64,000 nucleotides of DNA from Dietzia sp. B32. Its GTDB lineage: Bacteria > Actinomycetota > Actinomycetes > Mycobacteriales > Mycobacteriaceae. Positions 16,751-25,196 of the stretch are shown one piece after another. The stretch lies in NCBI RefSeq assembly GCF_024732245.1, contig NZ_CP093845.1, positions 372,001 to 436,000 of the forward strand. The letters run 5' to 3'. The first letter of the stretch is position 1. Each line of letters begins with the position of its first letter. Position numbers and translations under genes: made by a program. Below the pieces are notes generated by a model. That model was not told where the DNA came from, did no database searches, and saw only the letters and a list, made by a program, of their open reading frames with translations.

Positions 16751-19700
16751 ATGCCGTCGTCCTCCCCGCCTTCCCCCGACCTCCGTCGGGCCCGCCACGA
16801 GCTGCAGGCCCGACTCGACGACGTCGGCATCCTCGATGCGCACCGGCTCCGGCCCCGGATCCGGCGTGCCCGCGTCGACCAACTCGAGGAGCTCGGCCGG
16901 CGGATCGACGTGGCCGCCGAGCTCGTCCGGCGTCGATCCGGGTCCATCCCCACGCCCCGCTATCCCGAGCAGCTGCCGGTCAGCTCCCGCAAGGACGAGA
17001 TCGCCGAGGCGATCCGGGACAACCAGGTGGTGGTGATCGCCGGCGAGACCGGGTCGGGTAAGACCACCCAGATCCCCAAGATCTGCCTCGAGCTCGGTCG
17101 CGGGGTCAGGGGCATGATCGGGCACACCCAGCCGCGACGGTTGGCCGCCCGCTCGGTGGCCGAGCGCATCGCGGACGAGCTCGGTGTGGAGATCGGCGGG
17201 CCGGTCGGTTCCGCTGTCCGCTTCGACGACCGCACCAGCCCGGAGACCGCGGTCAAGCTCATGACCGACGGTGTCCTGCTCGCCGAGATCCGGCGCGACC
17301 GGCTGCTGCGTGCGTACGACACGATCATCATCGACGAGGCCCACGAGCGCAGTCTCAACATCGACTTCCTGTTGGGTTACCTCCGGCAGATCCTGCCCCG
17401 TCGCCCGGATCTGAAACTCGTCATCACCTCCGCCACGATCGACCCGGAGCGTTTCGCCCGCCACTTCGCGGACGCCGAGGGACGCCCCGCGCCCGTCATC
17501 GAGGTCTCGGGACGCACCTATCCGGTGGAGATCCGGTACAGGCCCCTCGAGGTCGAACACGCGGGCCGTCTCGTCGACGTGGATCCGCTCGATGCGCTCG
17601 CCGACGCCGTCGCCGAACTCCTGCGCGAGGATGACGGCGACGTGCTCGTGTTCCTCTCCGGCGAGCGCGAGATCCGCGACGCCGAGGAGGTGCTGCGGGG
17701 GCGGAAGTTCCGCAATACGGAGATCTTCCCGCTGTTCGCCCGCCTCACGGCCGCCGAGCAGCAGCGCGCGTTCCGTGCCCATTCGACCCGACGGGTGGTG
17801 CTCTCGACCAACATCGCCGAGACGTCCGTGACCGTTCCCGGCATCCGCTACGTCGTCGACACCGGTCTGGCGAGGATCTCCCGCTACTCGACCCGGACCA
17901 AGGTCCAACGCCTTCCCATCGAACCGGTGTCGCAGGCCTCCGCAGCCCAGCGCGCCGGTCGCTGCGGCCGCGTCGCCGACGGGATCTGCATCCGCCTCTA
18001 CTCAGAGGAGGACTTCGACTCCCGGCCCGAGTTCACCGATCCGGAGATCCTCCGGACGAATCTCGCGTCGGTGATCCTGTCCATGGCGGATCTGGACCTG
18101 GGACCTGTGGACGACTTCCCGTTCGTGGAGCCGCCGGACCGCAAGGCGGTCCGCGACGGGATGACCCTGCTCTCCGAGCTCGGGGCGTTGACGGTCGACG
18201 AGGACGAGCGTCCGCATCTGACCGAGGTGGGCCGCGACATGGCGGCACTCCCCCTCGATCCCCGACTCGCCCGGATGGTGGTCGAGGGCCATCGCAACGG
18301 TTCGCTCTCCGACGTGTTGGTGGTCGTCGCGGCTCTGACCGTTCAGGACGTCCGCGAGCGGCCCGCCGAGGAGCGCGACAAAGCCGACCTGCTGCACCGT
18401 CGGTTCGCGGACAAGACCTCCGATTTTCTCGGCTACCTCAACCTGTGGCGGTACATCACCGAGCAGCGTCGCGAGCTCTCCGGCAGCGCTTTCCGCAAGA
18501 TGTGCAAGGCCGAGTACCTGCACTGGCTGCGCATCCGGGAATGGCAGGACCTCAACTCGCAGCTGCGGAGCATGTGCCGCGAACGCGGATGGCATCCCGC
18601 GTCCGGGCATGCGGCGGAGGACGATCTCCACAAGGCGGTCCTCACCGGTCTGTTGACCAATGTCGGTATGCGCGACGAGGAGACCCGGGAGTTCCGCGGG
18701 ACACGTGGTATCCGGTTCCAGGTGTTCCCCGGGTCGGACCTGTCCAGGAAGCCACCCCGCTGGGTGATGGCCTCGGAACTGGTCGAGACCTCCCGGCTGT
18801 GGGCCCGCGACGTCGCCCGGATCGATCCCGGTTGGATCGAGCAGCTCGGGGGCCACCTCACCCGTACCCAGTACTCCGAACCGCACTGGTCGGACGCGCA
18901 GGGTGCGGCGATGGCCTACGAGAAGGTCCTCCTGTTGGGCCTGACGGTGGTGGAGGCGCGGAGGATACTGCTGTCGCGCGTCGACGCGCCGCTCGCCCGG
19001 GAGATGCTCGTCCGCCACGGAATCGTCGAGGGACGCCTGGACACCCGCGTCCCGGTCATCCGGGAGAACGCCCGCGCCGTGGAACAGGCCCGTGAACTGG
19101 AGACACGGAGCCGTCGCCGTGACCTGGTGATCGATGACGAGGCCCTCGTGGCCTTCTACCTCGAGCGACTGCCGGAAGACGTCACGTCCGGCCGTCATCT
19201 CGAATCGTGGTGGAAGAAACGAGGCCACCGCGACCCTGACGTCCTTCGCCTCACGCCCGAGGACATACGTACCTCCGAGGCTGCGCCCGACGCGGCGGAT
19301 TTCCCGCCGCTCTGGCGCCAGGGCGACCGGAGTTTCGAACTGCGCTACGCCTTCGACCCGGGCGTGACGTCGGACGGCATCACGGTCCGTATCCCCCTGC
19401 CCCAGCTGTCCTCGGTCACGGCCGCCGGTTTCGAGTGGTTGGTTCCGGGGCTGCGGGAGGAGCTCTACACCGAGATGCTCCGCACACTCCCCAAGTACCT
19501 CCGCCGTCAGTGCTCACCGCCGGCGGAGTTCGCGTCGCTGCTCGCCGGCGACGTCTCGCCCCGCTCCGCCCCGCTTCCCGTGGCGCTCGCCCGGGCGCTC
19601 TCGGCCCGGATAGGTTCGACAGTCGATCCCCGTGACTTCGACCCGACCCAGCTACCGGGCCACCTCCGGATGCGCTTCGAGGTGGTCGACGGTGACGAGG

Positions 19701-20665
19701 TCGTGGCCTCCGGGACGGATCTAGCGCAGTTGAGGACCCGCTTGGTGGACAGGGTTCGTGCGACTCTCAACGCCCGCCTGGTCCCGGACAAGGGTCCGTA
19801 CCGGGAGTGGACCGCCGGCACCATCGGCGATCTCCCGCCGGCGGTGACCGGCTCGGTGGACGGGGTCGAGGTCACGGTCTATCCAGCACTGCGTGTCGGC
19901 GCGGACGGCATCCACGTGGTGGCGTGTGCCACCGAGGACGAGCGCCGATCGACCCAGGCGGCCGCGGTGCTGACGCTGATCTCGTCTGGTCTCGTGTCGG
20001 CGTCGTCGATCCTGCGTGGGCGCCCGGTACAGCAGCGGCTCGCTCTCTCGCAGTACCCGCACGGCGGGATCGAGGGGCTCGTCTCGGATGCCTCACTCGC
20101 GGCGTGCGGCCGGATCATCGCCCGGAGAAAGGGCGCTCCGGTCCTCACCGTCGCTGATTTCGACGAGCTGCAGGCCACCGCGAGAGCGGAGGTGCCCGGC
20201 GCCGTGGCGTCCGCGATCTCGACGGCGGTGCCCGCTCTCGTGGCGGCCCAGTCGGTGTGGGGCTCGCTGGCCGCGGCACCGGCGGACATCGCCGATGCCG
20301 TCCGGCCGTCTCTCGACTTCCTCATCGGCCGGGGTTTCCTCGCCCGACACCCGGCCGACGCACTCCCGCATCTGGAACGACACGTGAGGGCTGTGGGGCT
20401 CCGCCTGGAGCTGGCGGAGAAGTCTCCGTCCCGCCACCGGGAACTCACGGTGAGGCTGTCCCGGTCCGAGGCGAGGGTCGACGAGGCGTGCGCCGCGTTG
20501 CGAAAGCGCCCGGGTGGGGCCCGGGCCGTTCGCGACCTGCGCTGGATGCTGGCCGAATACCGCGTGGGGCTGTTCGCGCAGACGCTCGGGACCGCCAGAT
20601 CGGTGTCGGCGGAGCGCATCGAGAAGGCAGTGGCAGCGGCGCTGGCCCCCCGGTCGTCCCGCTGA
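16751..20665 (+). CDS. hrpA: ATP-dependent RNA helicase HrpA (DEAH box)
   Basis: HrpA is a large DEAH-box 3'-5' RNA helicase; in E. coli it helps rescue stalled ribosomes. The 1304-residue length fits the family (about 1300). The helicase core has Walker A GETGSGKTTQIPK near residue 98, the DEAH box in IIIDEAHERS near 192, SATID, and motif VI QRAGRCGRV. HA2, OB-fold and the long C-terminal DUF3418-like region follow. It starts with ATG and is convergent with nrdR across 55 bp. hrpA next to nrdR and lexA recalls Corynebacterium more than M. tuberculosis. Confidence 0.96.
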   Translation: MPSSSPPSPDLRRARHELQARLDDVGILDAHRLRPRIRRARVDQLEELGRRIDVAAELVRRRSGSIPTPRYPEQLPVSSRKDEIAEAIRDNQVVVIAGETGSGKTTQIPKICLELGRGVRGMIGHTQPRRLAARSVAERIADELGVEIGGPVGSAVRFDDRTSPETAVKLMTDGVLLAEIRRDRLLRAYDTIIIDEAHERSLNIDFLLGYLRQILPRRPDLKLVITSATIDPERFARHFADAEGRPAPVIEVSGRTYPVEIRYRPLEVEHAGRLVDVDPLDALADAVAELLREDDGDVLVFLSGEREIRDAEEVLRGRKFRNTEIFPLFARLTAAEQQRAFRAHSTRRVVLSTNIAETSVTVPGIRYVVDTGLARISRYSTRTKVQRLPIEPVSQASAAQRAGRCGRVADGICIRLYSEEDFDSRPEFTDPEILRTNLASVILSMADLDLGPVDDFPFVEPPDRKAVRDGMTLLSELGALTVDEDERPHLTEVGRDMAALPLDPRLARMVVEGHRNGSLSDVLVVVAALTVQDVRERPAEERDKADLLHRRFADKTSDFLGYLNLWRYITEQRRELSGSAFRKMCKAEYLHWLRIREWQDLNSQLRSMCRERGWHPASGHAAEDDLHKAVLTGLLTNVGMRDEETREFRGTRGIRFQVFPGSDLSRKPPRWVMASELVETSRLWARDVARIDPGWIEQLGGHLTRTQYSEPHWSDAQGAAMAYEKVLLLGLTVVEARRILLSRVDAPLAREMLVRHGIVEGRLDTRVPVIRENARAVEQARELETRSRRRDLVIDDEALVAFYLERLPEDVTSGRHLESWWKKRGHRDPDVLRLTPEDIRTSEAAPDAADFPPLWRQGDRSFELRYAFDPGVTSDGITVRIPLPQLSSVTAAGFEWLVPGLREELYTEMLRTLPKYLRRQCSPPAEFASLLAGDVSPRSAPLPVALARALSARIGSTVDPRDFDPTQLPGHLRMRFEVVDGDEVVASGTDLAQLRTRLVDRVRATLNARLVPDKGPYREWTAGTIGDLPPAVTGSVDGVEVTVYPALRVGADGIHVVACATEDERRSTQAAAVLTLISSGLVSASSILRGRPVQQRLALSQYPHGGIEGLVSDASLAACGRIIARRKGAPVLTVADFDELQATARAEVPGAVASAISTAVPALVAAQSVWGSLAAAPADIADAVRPSLDFLIGRGFLARHPADALPHLERHVRAVGLRLELAEKSPSRHRELTVRLSRSEARVDEACAALRKRPGGARAVRDLRWMLAEYRVGLFAQTLGTARSVSAERIEKAVAAALAPRSSR

Positions 20666-20720
20666 GGCAGGCCGTCCCCTGGAGCCGGCCGTCGGCCGAT
20701 CACCCGCCTATGGCGCGCGT

Positions 20721-21176
20721 CTAGCGACTCGTCCGGCGTTCCCGGAGGGCGATGATCTCGCGTTCGAAGTCATCGGCGGAACTGAACTGCTTGTACACCG
20801 AGGCGAAGCGGAGGTAGGCGACCTCGTCCAGGTCCTGTAGCGGGCCCAGGATGGCAAGACCGATCTGATGGGCGGGGACTTCGGACACGCCACCGGCGCG
20901 GACGGCGTCCTCGACCTGTTGGGCGAGGCGGCGCAGGGCGTCCTCGTCGACCGCTCGTCCCTGGCACGCACGCCGGACTCCGCGCACCACCTTGTCCCGG
21001 CTGAACGCCTCCGTGACCCCGTTGCGTTTGAGAACAGTCAGAAGCGGCGTCTCGAGAGTCGTGAACCGGTGGCCGCACCTCGGACATTCCCGGCGACGCC
21101 GGATCGCCTGCCCCTCGTCGACCGATCGTGAATCGATCACGCGGGAGTCCTCGTGGTGGCATGTCGGGCAGTACAT
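20721..21176 (-). CDS. nrdR: Transcriptional repressor NrdR
   Basis: NrdR is a zinc-finger/ATP-cone repressor of ribonucleotide reductase operons. It senses ATP and dATP and binds paired NrdR boxes. The product is 151 residues, the usual size. The zinc ribbon C3-x2-C6 and C-x2-C in CPRCGHRF is at the N-terminus, followed by an ATP-cone domain from about residue 46 ([17 protein letters not shown]) and ending FREIIALR-like. The frame is open to 21266, but family homology fixes the start at ATG 21176 ([11 protein letters not shown]). The next gene upstream on the same strand ends at 21288. Confidence 0.96.
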   Translation of the reverse strand: MYCPTCHHEDSRVIDSRSVDEGQAIRRRRECPRCGHRFTTLETPLLTVLKRNGVTEAFSRDKVVRGVRRACQGRAVDEDALRRLAQQVEDAVRAGGVSEVPAHQIGLAILGPLQDLDEVAYLRFASVYKQFSSADDFEREIIALRERRTSR

Positions 21177-21287
21177 TCCCGTGGGGCCCTTCGTCGACCG
21201 GACTTCACGCGTCCCGGCTCGTGCCTGACGGGATGCGGGGATGGCAGTACACCGTCCCCGACTCATTCTAGGAGGCCCGACGACCGG

Positions 21288-21743
21288 TCATGCGTAGGCG
21301 GGCCCGCCGAGATACGCCACGGCGAAGAGCAGGATCACTCCGAACGCGATCCCGCAGGCCAGGAGCGCCCACGTAGGAACGTCGTCGACGACGCCGCTGG
21401 CCACAGGAGCCTCGATATGGCAGGCGCGCACGCCCTCGGCCGACGCCGGGCGGACGAGCACGCGGCGACCCGGTGCCACAGACGTGACGCCGAGGGGGCG
21501 GCCGGGCACCCTCGGCCGGACGACGGTGTCGACACGTGCCGACGCCGCCGCGGGACGGCTGCCCTCCGGTCGAACCGCGGGGCGACGGTGGACGCGACCG
21601 GGCTGTGCGCTGCCCTTACCCGGGGAACTCTGTGGGGTGCCGGGACGATCGACGCCCGCGGACCGCCCGCGATGGTCGCCGGGGCAGACCTCGCTCCACC
21701 GCACGGTCGGACGTGCGTGTGACTGCAACTCCGTAACGGTCAT
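21288..21743 (-). CDS. Small C-terminally anchored membrane protein in the ChiZ/DivS position, lacking LysM
   Basis: The 151-residue protein starts at ATG 21743 with GGGAG about 7 nt upstream. Residues 1-110 are rich in Arg, Pro, Ser and Gly and are probably disordered. One transmembrane segment (ALLACGIAFGVILLFAVAYL) lies at about 125-144, leaving a short tail. It is divergent from lexA and upstream of nrdR. This is the place of M. tuberculosis Rv2719c (ChiZ) and Corynebacterium DivS, SOS-induced cell-division suppressors. Those have a disordered basic N-terminus, one membrane helix and, in ChiZ, a LysM domain. LysM is absent here and there is no room for it before nrdR. Homology is inferred from position and architecture only. 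Confidence 0.6.
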   Translation of the reverse strand: MTVTELQSHARPTVRWSEVCPGDHRGRSAGVDRPGTPQSSPGKGSAQPGRVHRRPAVRPEGSRPAAASARVDTVVRPRVPGRPLGVTSVAPGRRVLVRPASAEGVRACHIEAPVASGVVDDVPTWALLACGIAFGVILLFAVAYLGGPAYA

Positions 21744-21801
21744 GGTGACTCCCTACTCGATACGGTGTGCGAGTGGTGTTCGCACACCCGTATGTATGTG
21801 T

Positions 21802-21817
21802 CAGTACATCTGTTCGA
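21802..21817. promoter_or_regulatory. Candidate LexA (SOS) box, ChiZ/DivS-position gene side
   Basis: On the reverse strand this 16-mer reads TCGAACAGATGTACTG. The left half TCGAAC matches the mycobacterial SOS consensus TCGAAC-N4-GTTCGA, while the right half is degenerate. It lies about 60 bp upstream of the reverse gene starting at 21743, where LexA control of a division inhibitor would be expected. Confidence 0.5.
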
Positions 21818-21882
21818 ATCCGAACTCTCCTAGAGTTGTATCACGCGACTCCGACACAGTCACCATTCCGGGCCCGATTATT

Positions 21883-21898
21883 TCGAACACCTGTGTGG
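21883..21898. promoter_or_regulatory. Candidate LexA (SOS) box upstream of lexA
   Basis: The sequence TCGAACACCTGTGTGG has a perfect left half (TCGAAC) and a partial right half compared with TCGAAC-N4-GTTCGA. It lies 77 bp before the lexA start, consistent with autorepression. A third, weaker match (TCGAACATCCATTCGC) lies at 21942-21957, close to the lexA start codon. Confidence 0.55.
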
Positions 21899-21974
21899 CG
21901 CGACGTTCGCATGGGCGATAGGGTGTACACAGATACAGACGTCGAACATCCATTCGCCGAAGGGACCACACGAG

Positions 21975-22643
21975 ATGCCGAAGCCCGACTTCGAGTCGCT
22001 GACGGACCGACAGAAGAGCGTTCTCCTCCACATCCACGACACCGTCAAGGAGCGCGGCTATCCGCCGAGCATCCGGGAGATCGGCGACGCGGTCGGGTTG
22101 CAGTCCACCTCGTCGGTGGCTCATCAGTTGCGGACTCTCGAGAAGAAGGGTTTCCTGACCCGGGACCCGCACAAGCCGCGCGCGGTGGACGTGCACGGGG
22201 TTCCCGGGCAGAAGTCGCGCGGGCGTCGTTCGCCGACGCCCGAGCCCCAGCGGCCCGGCGGCGCCTCCGAGCCCGTCTACGTCCCCGTGCTCGGCCGGAT
22301 CGCCGCCGGCGGTCCGATCCTCGCCGAACAGGCCGTCGAGGAGATCTTCCCGCTGCCCGCGGACCTCGTGGGATCCGGCGACCTGTTCATGCTCAAGGTC
22401 GTCGGGGAATCGATGATCGACGCGGCGATCTGCGACGGCGACTTCGTGGTGGTCCGGCGGCAGAACGTCGCGGACAACGGTGAGATCGTCGCGGCGATGA
22501 TCGACGGGGAGGCGACGGTCAAGACCTTCCGCAACGACGCGAGCGGAGTCTGGCTGCTACCTCACAATCCGTCGTTCAGTCCCATCCCGGGAGAGCACGC
22601 GACGATCCTCGGCAAGGTGGTGACGGTGTTCCGGAAGCTCTGA
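21975..22643 (+). CDS. lexA: LexA repressor
   Basis: LexA represses the DNA-damage (SOS) regulon and is inactivated by RecA-stimulated self-cleavage. The 222-residue protein has an N-terminal winged-helix DNA-binding domain ([24 protein letters not shown] at about 29-52, shown as motif only), a Pro/Arg-rich linker at about 75-98, and an S24 peptidase domain. The cleavage site is Ala111-Gly112 in GRIAAGG. The catalytic dyad is Ser146 (VGESM) and Lys183 (EATVK). GAAGGG precedes the ATG at a workable distance. SOS-box candidates lie upstream, and recA is about 13 kb away in this window. Confidence 0.97.
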   Translation: MPKPDFESLTDRQKSVLLHIHDTVKERGYPPSIREIGDAVGLQSTSSVAHQLRTLEKKGFLTRDPHKPRAVDVHGVPGQKSRGRRSPTPEPQRPGGASEPVYVPVLGRIAAGGPILAEQAVEEIFPLPADLVGSGDLFMLKVVGESMIDAAICDGDFVVVRRQNVADNGEIVAAMIDGEATVKTFRNDASGVWLLPHNPSFSPIPGEHATILGKVVTVFRKL

Positions 22644-22684
22644 ACTCCGGACTCGAACGGCGCGCCGCCCGTCCCCGGTGGGGG

Positions 22685-24133
22685 TCAGGCGGCGCCGTCG
22701 TGTGAGCCGTCGGCGGCGAACTCGTCGAGTTCACCCGCCACTGAGGCGGGCAGTCGGACGATGACCCGGGTTCCGTTTTCGGTGTGCTCCTCCTCGACCA
22801 CCGCGCCCTCGGCGTGGACCCGTGACACCACGTCCCCACGGGAGTACGGGATCTCCAGGGTGACCTCGGTGTCCCCGGAAGCGACGATCTGGGTGATCCG
22901 CTCGAGCAGCTCGTCGACGCCCTGACCGGTGACGGCCGAGACGAACACGGCGTCGGGTAGCGCGTGGTGCAACTCGGTGAGTACGACGGGATCCGCGGCG
23001 TCCACCTTGTTGATCACCAGCAGCTCACGAGGTCGCTCGGCGTTCTGCTCCTCCACCACCTCGTTGATCACCTTGCGCACCGCCTCGATCTGGCGGAGCG
23101 GAAAGGCATCCGAGCCGTCCACCACATGGAGGAGAAGTTCGGAGTCGACGACCTCCTCCAGTGTGGAACGGAAGGCCTCGACCAACTGGGTCGGAAGATG
23201 ACGAACGAACCCCACGGTGTCGGTGAAGACGACCGCGCGGCCGTCAGGCAGCTCGGCCTTCCGGGTGGTCGGGTCGAGCGTGGCGAACAAGGCGTTCTGG
23301 ACCAGTACCCCGGCACCGGTTATCCGATTGAGAAGACTGGACTTTCCGGCGTTGGTGTATCCGGCGATCGCTATCGAGGGCACGGGCGTGGCACGGCGAC
23401 GGTGCCGTTTGGTGTCGCGGGCCTGTTTCATCCCCTTGATGTCGCGCCGCAGACGTGCCATCCGTTCGCGGATCCGACGCCGGTCGGTCTCGATCTTGGT
23501 CTCACCCGGACCTCGGAGACCCACGCCGCCGTTGCTGCCGGCACGCCCGCCGGCCTGACGGGACAACGACTCGCCCCAGCCGCGGAGGCGGGGAAGCATG
23601 TACTCCATCTGGGCGAGAGTCACCTGGGCCTTGCCCTCGCGGCTGGTGGCGTGCTGCGCGAAGATGTCGAGGATCAGGGCGGTGCGGTCGATGACCTTGA
23701 CGTTGACCGCCTTCTCCAGCGCGAGCAACTGTCCCGGGGTGAGTTCACCGTCGCAGATGACGGTGTCGGCGCCGGTCGCGGCGATCACGTCCTTGAGGAC
23801 ACTGACCTTGCCCGACCCGATGTACGTCGCGGCGTCGGGCTTGTCGCGTCGCTGGATGAGCGCATCGCACACCTCTGATCCCGCGGTCTCGGCCAGCTGG
23901 GCGAGTTCGGCCATCGCGGCGTCGGCCTGGGCGGCGGAGCCCTCCGTCCAGACACCCACGAGCACGACCCGTTCGAGTCTGAGCTGGCGGTACTCGGCGT
24001 CGTTGACGTCCTGGAGTTCGGTGGACAGCCCCGCCACCCGGCGCATCGAGGATCTCTCCTCGAGCTGGAACTCACCGATGGATGGATCGAGGTCGCGTGT
24101 CGGCCGATCAGCGGCCGTGTAATCAGTAGTCAT
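22685..24133 (-). CDS. hflX: GTPase HflX
   Basis: HflX is a ribosome-associated GTPase that splits or rescues stalled ribosomes under stress and binds the 50S subunit. The 482-residue protein has the HflX N-terminal domain (VLVGVWTEGSAAQADAAMAEL region), the glycine-rich linker GESLSRQAGGRAG, and a G domain with G1 GYTNAGKSS, G3 DTVGF and G4 NKVD. It starts with ATG 24133, lies downstream of dapF on the same strand and is convergent with lexA. M. tuberculosis Rv2725c is in the same setting. No extra domains are seen. Confidence 0.95.
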   Translation of the reverse strand: MTTDYTAADRPTRDLDPSIGEFQLEERSSMRRVAGLSTELQDVNDAEYRQLRLERVVLVGVWTEGSAAQADAAMAELAQLAETAGSEVCDALIQRRDKPDAATYIGSGKVSVLKDVIAATGADTVICDGELTPGQLLALEKAVNVKVIDRTALILDIFAQHATSREGKAQVTLAQMEYMLPRLRGWGESLSRQAGGRAGSNGGVGLRGPGETKIETDRRRIRERMARLRRDIKGMKQARDTKRHRRRATPVPSIAIAGYTNAGKSSLLNRITGAGVLVQNALFATLDPTTRKAELPDGRAVVFTDTVGFVRHLPTQLVEAFRSTLEEVVDSELLLHVVDGSDAFPLRQIEAVRKVINEVVEEQNAERPRELLVINKVDAADPVVLTELHHALPDAVFVSAVTGQGVDELLERITQIVASGDTEVTLEIPYSRGDVVSRVHAEGAVVEEEHTENGTRVIVRLPASVAGELDEFAADGSHDGAA

Positions 24134-24186
24134 TCGCGTTCATCTTCTCACACCCGGGCCCCTGGTGTCCTGTGTGGAGCGGTGTG

Positions 24187-25077
24187 CTAATGCCTACGAC
24201 GATATCGGCCGTGGGCGACGAGGGCCGACGGTCCGATGAGGGAGGATCCACCCTCTCGTAGAGCGACCGCGAGTTCGCCGCCCGGGACCGCGACGACGAC
24301 GTCTCCCGACGCCTCCCCCGCGTCGGCCAGTGCGGCCACCGCGGTCGCCACGATCCCGGTGCCGCAGGACATGGTCTCCCCGGCACCGCGCTCATGGACA
24401 CGCATCGAGACCCGGCCGTCCACCATCGGGGTGGCGATCTCCACGTTGACCCCGTCGGGGAAGAAGTCCCTGTCGAACACCGGGCTCTGCTCCACCCGCA
24501 ACGCGGCGAGGTCCGCCGCTCCCAGACCCGGGACCACGCAGGCCAGATGCGGATTGCCCATGTCGACGGCCAGTCCCGCGAAGGTGCGGCCCGCGATCTC
24601 CGCCGAGGACAGCCCGAGCAGTCGCGGCTCCCCCATGTCCACCCGCACCACGGCATCATCGCCCGAGTAGGAGATGACCTCGGCTGGGCGAGCGCCGGCC
24701 CGCGTGCCCACGGGGATCGAACCCGCCTCCGCCCGTCCGGTCCCGACGAGCGCGTGGGCGAAGACCCGGACCCCGTTCCCGCACATCTCCGCGATCGAGC
24801 CGTCCGCGTTGCGGTAGTCCATGAACCAGTCCGCCCGGTCGACACCGTCGGGCAGGGAAGCCAGCACCCCCCGGTCGACGAGGGCGCCGGCGGTGGCGAT
24901 CCTGAGCACGCCGTCCGCGCCGATACCACCGCGCCGGTCGCACAGCGCACGCACGAGGGCCTCATCCAGTTCGAGGTCGGCGTCGTCGTCCGGGAGGATG
25001 ACGAAATCGTTGAGGGTCCCGTGGCCCTTGAGGAAGGCGATACCGTCGGGCTGCGAAGCCGGGCGAGTCGAAGTCAT
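24187..25077 (-). CDS. dapF: Diaminopimelate epimerase
   Basis: DapF interconverts LL- and meso-diaminopimelate, supplying lysine and the peptidoglycan cross-link residue. The 296-residue protein has the two catalytic cysteines of this PLP-independent racemase: one in EMCGNGVRVFA and one in MSCGTGIVATA. The N-terminal KGHGTLNDFV block and DGVNVEIA are also typical. It starts at ATG 25077, divergent from malate synthase across 119 bp. In M. tuberculosis dapF lies directly downstream of miaA; here the malate synthase and IclR genes separate them. dapA and dapB are elsewhere in this window. Confidence 0.96.
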   Translation of the reverse strand: MTSTRPASQPDGIAFLKGHGTLNDFVILPDDDADLELDEALVRALCDRRGGIGADGVLRIATAGALVDRGVLASLPDGVDRADWFMDYRNADGSIAEMCGNGVRVFAHALVGTGRAEAGSIPVGTRAGARPAEVISYSGDDAVVRVDMGEPRLLGLSSAEIAGRTFAGLAVDMGNPHLACVVPGLGAADLAALRVEQSPVFDRDFFPDGVNVEIATPMVDGRVSMRVHERGAGETMSCGTGIVATAVAALADAGEASGDVVVAVPGGELAVALREGGSSLIGPSALVAHGRYRRRH

Positions 25078-25106
25078 GGCGAAATCGTACTCGGCTCCGG
25101 TAATCG

Positions 25107-25121
25107 TTCCGCAGTGCGGAA
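25107..25121. promoter_or_regulatory. Perfect 15-bp palindrome upstream of malate synthase, candidate operator
   Basis: TTCCGCAGTGCGGAA has 7-bp arms around one base. It lies 76 bp before the glcB start and upstream of a possible -10 element (TAGAGT, 25152-25157), in the space shared with divergent dapF. Its size and symmetry suit a dimeric repressor; the IclR-family protein encoded just beyond glcB is the obvious candidate, but this is inference. Confidence 0.5.
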
Positions 25122-25196
25122 AGGCCGGATGAACCCGGACGGGGCGCCCACTAGAGTCGGACAGGAGAACGGTCCCCTACCTCTAGGAGAGCATCG

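Noticed and set aside
20666-20720. Hairpin GGCCGTCGGCC between hrpA and nrdR as terminator
   Set aside because: The possible stem is only 4-5 bp with a tiny loop, too weak to support a call despite the convergent arrangement.
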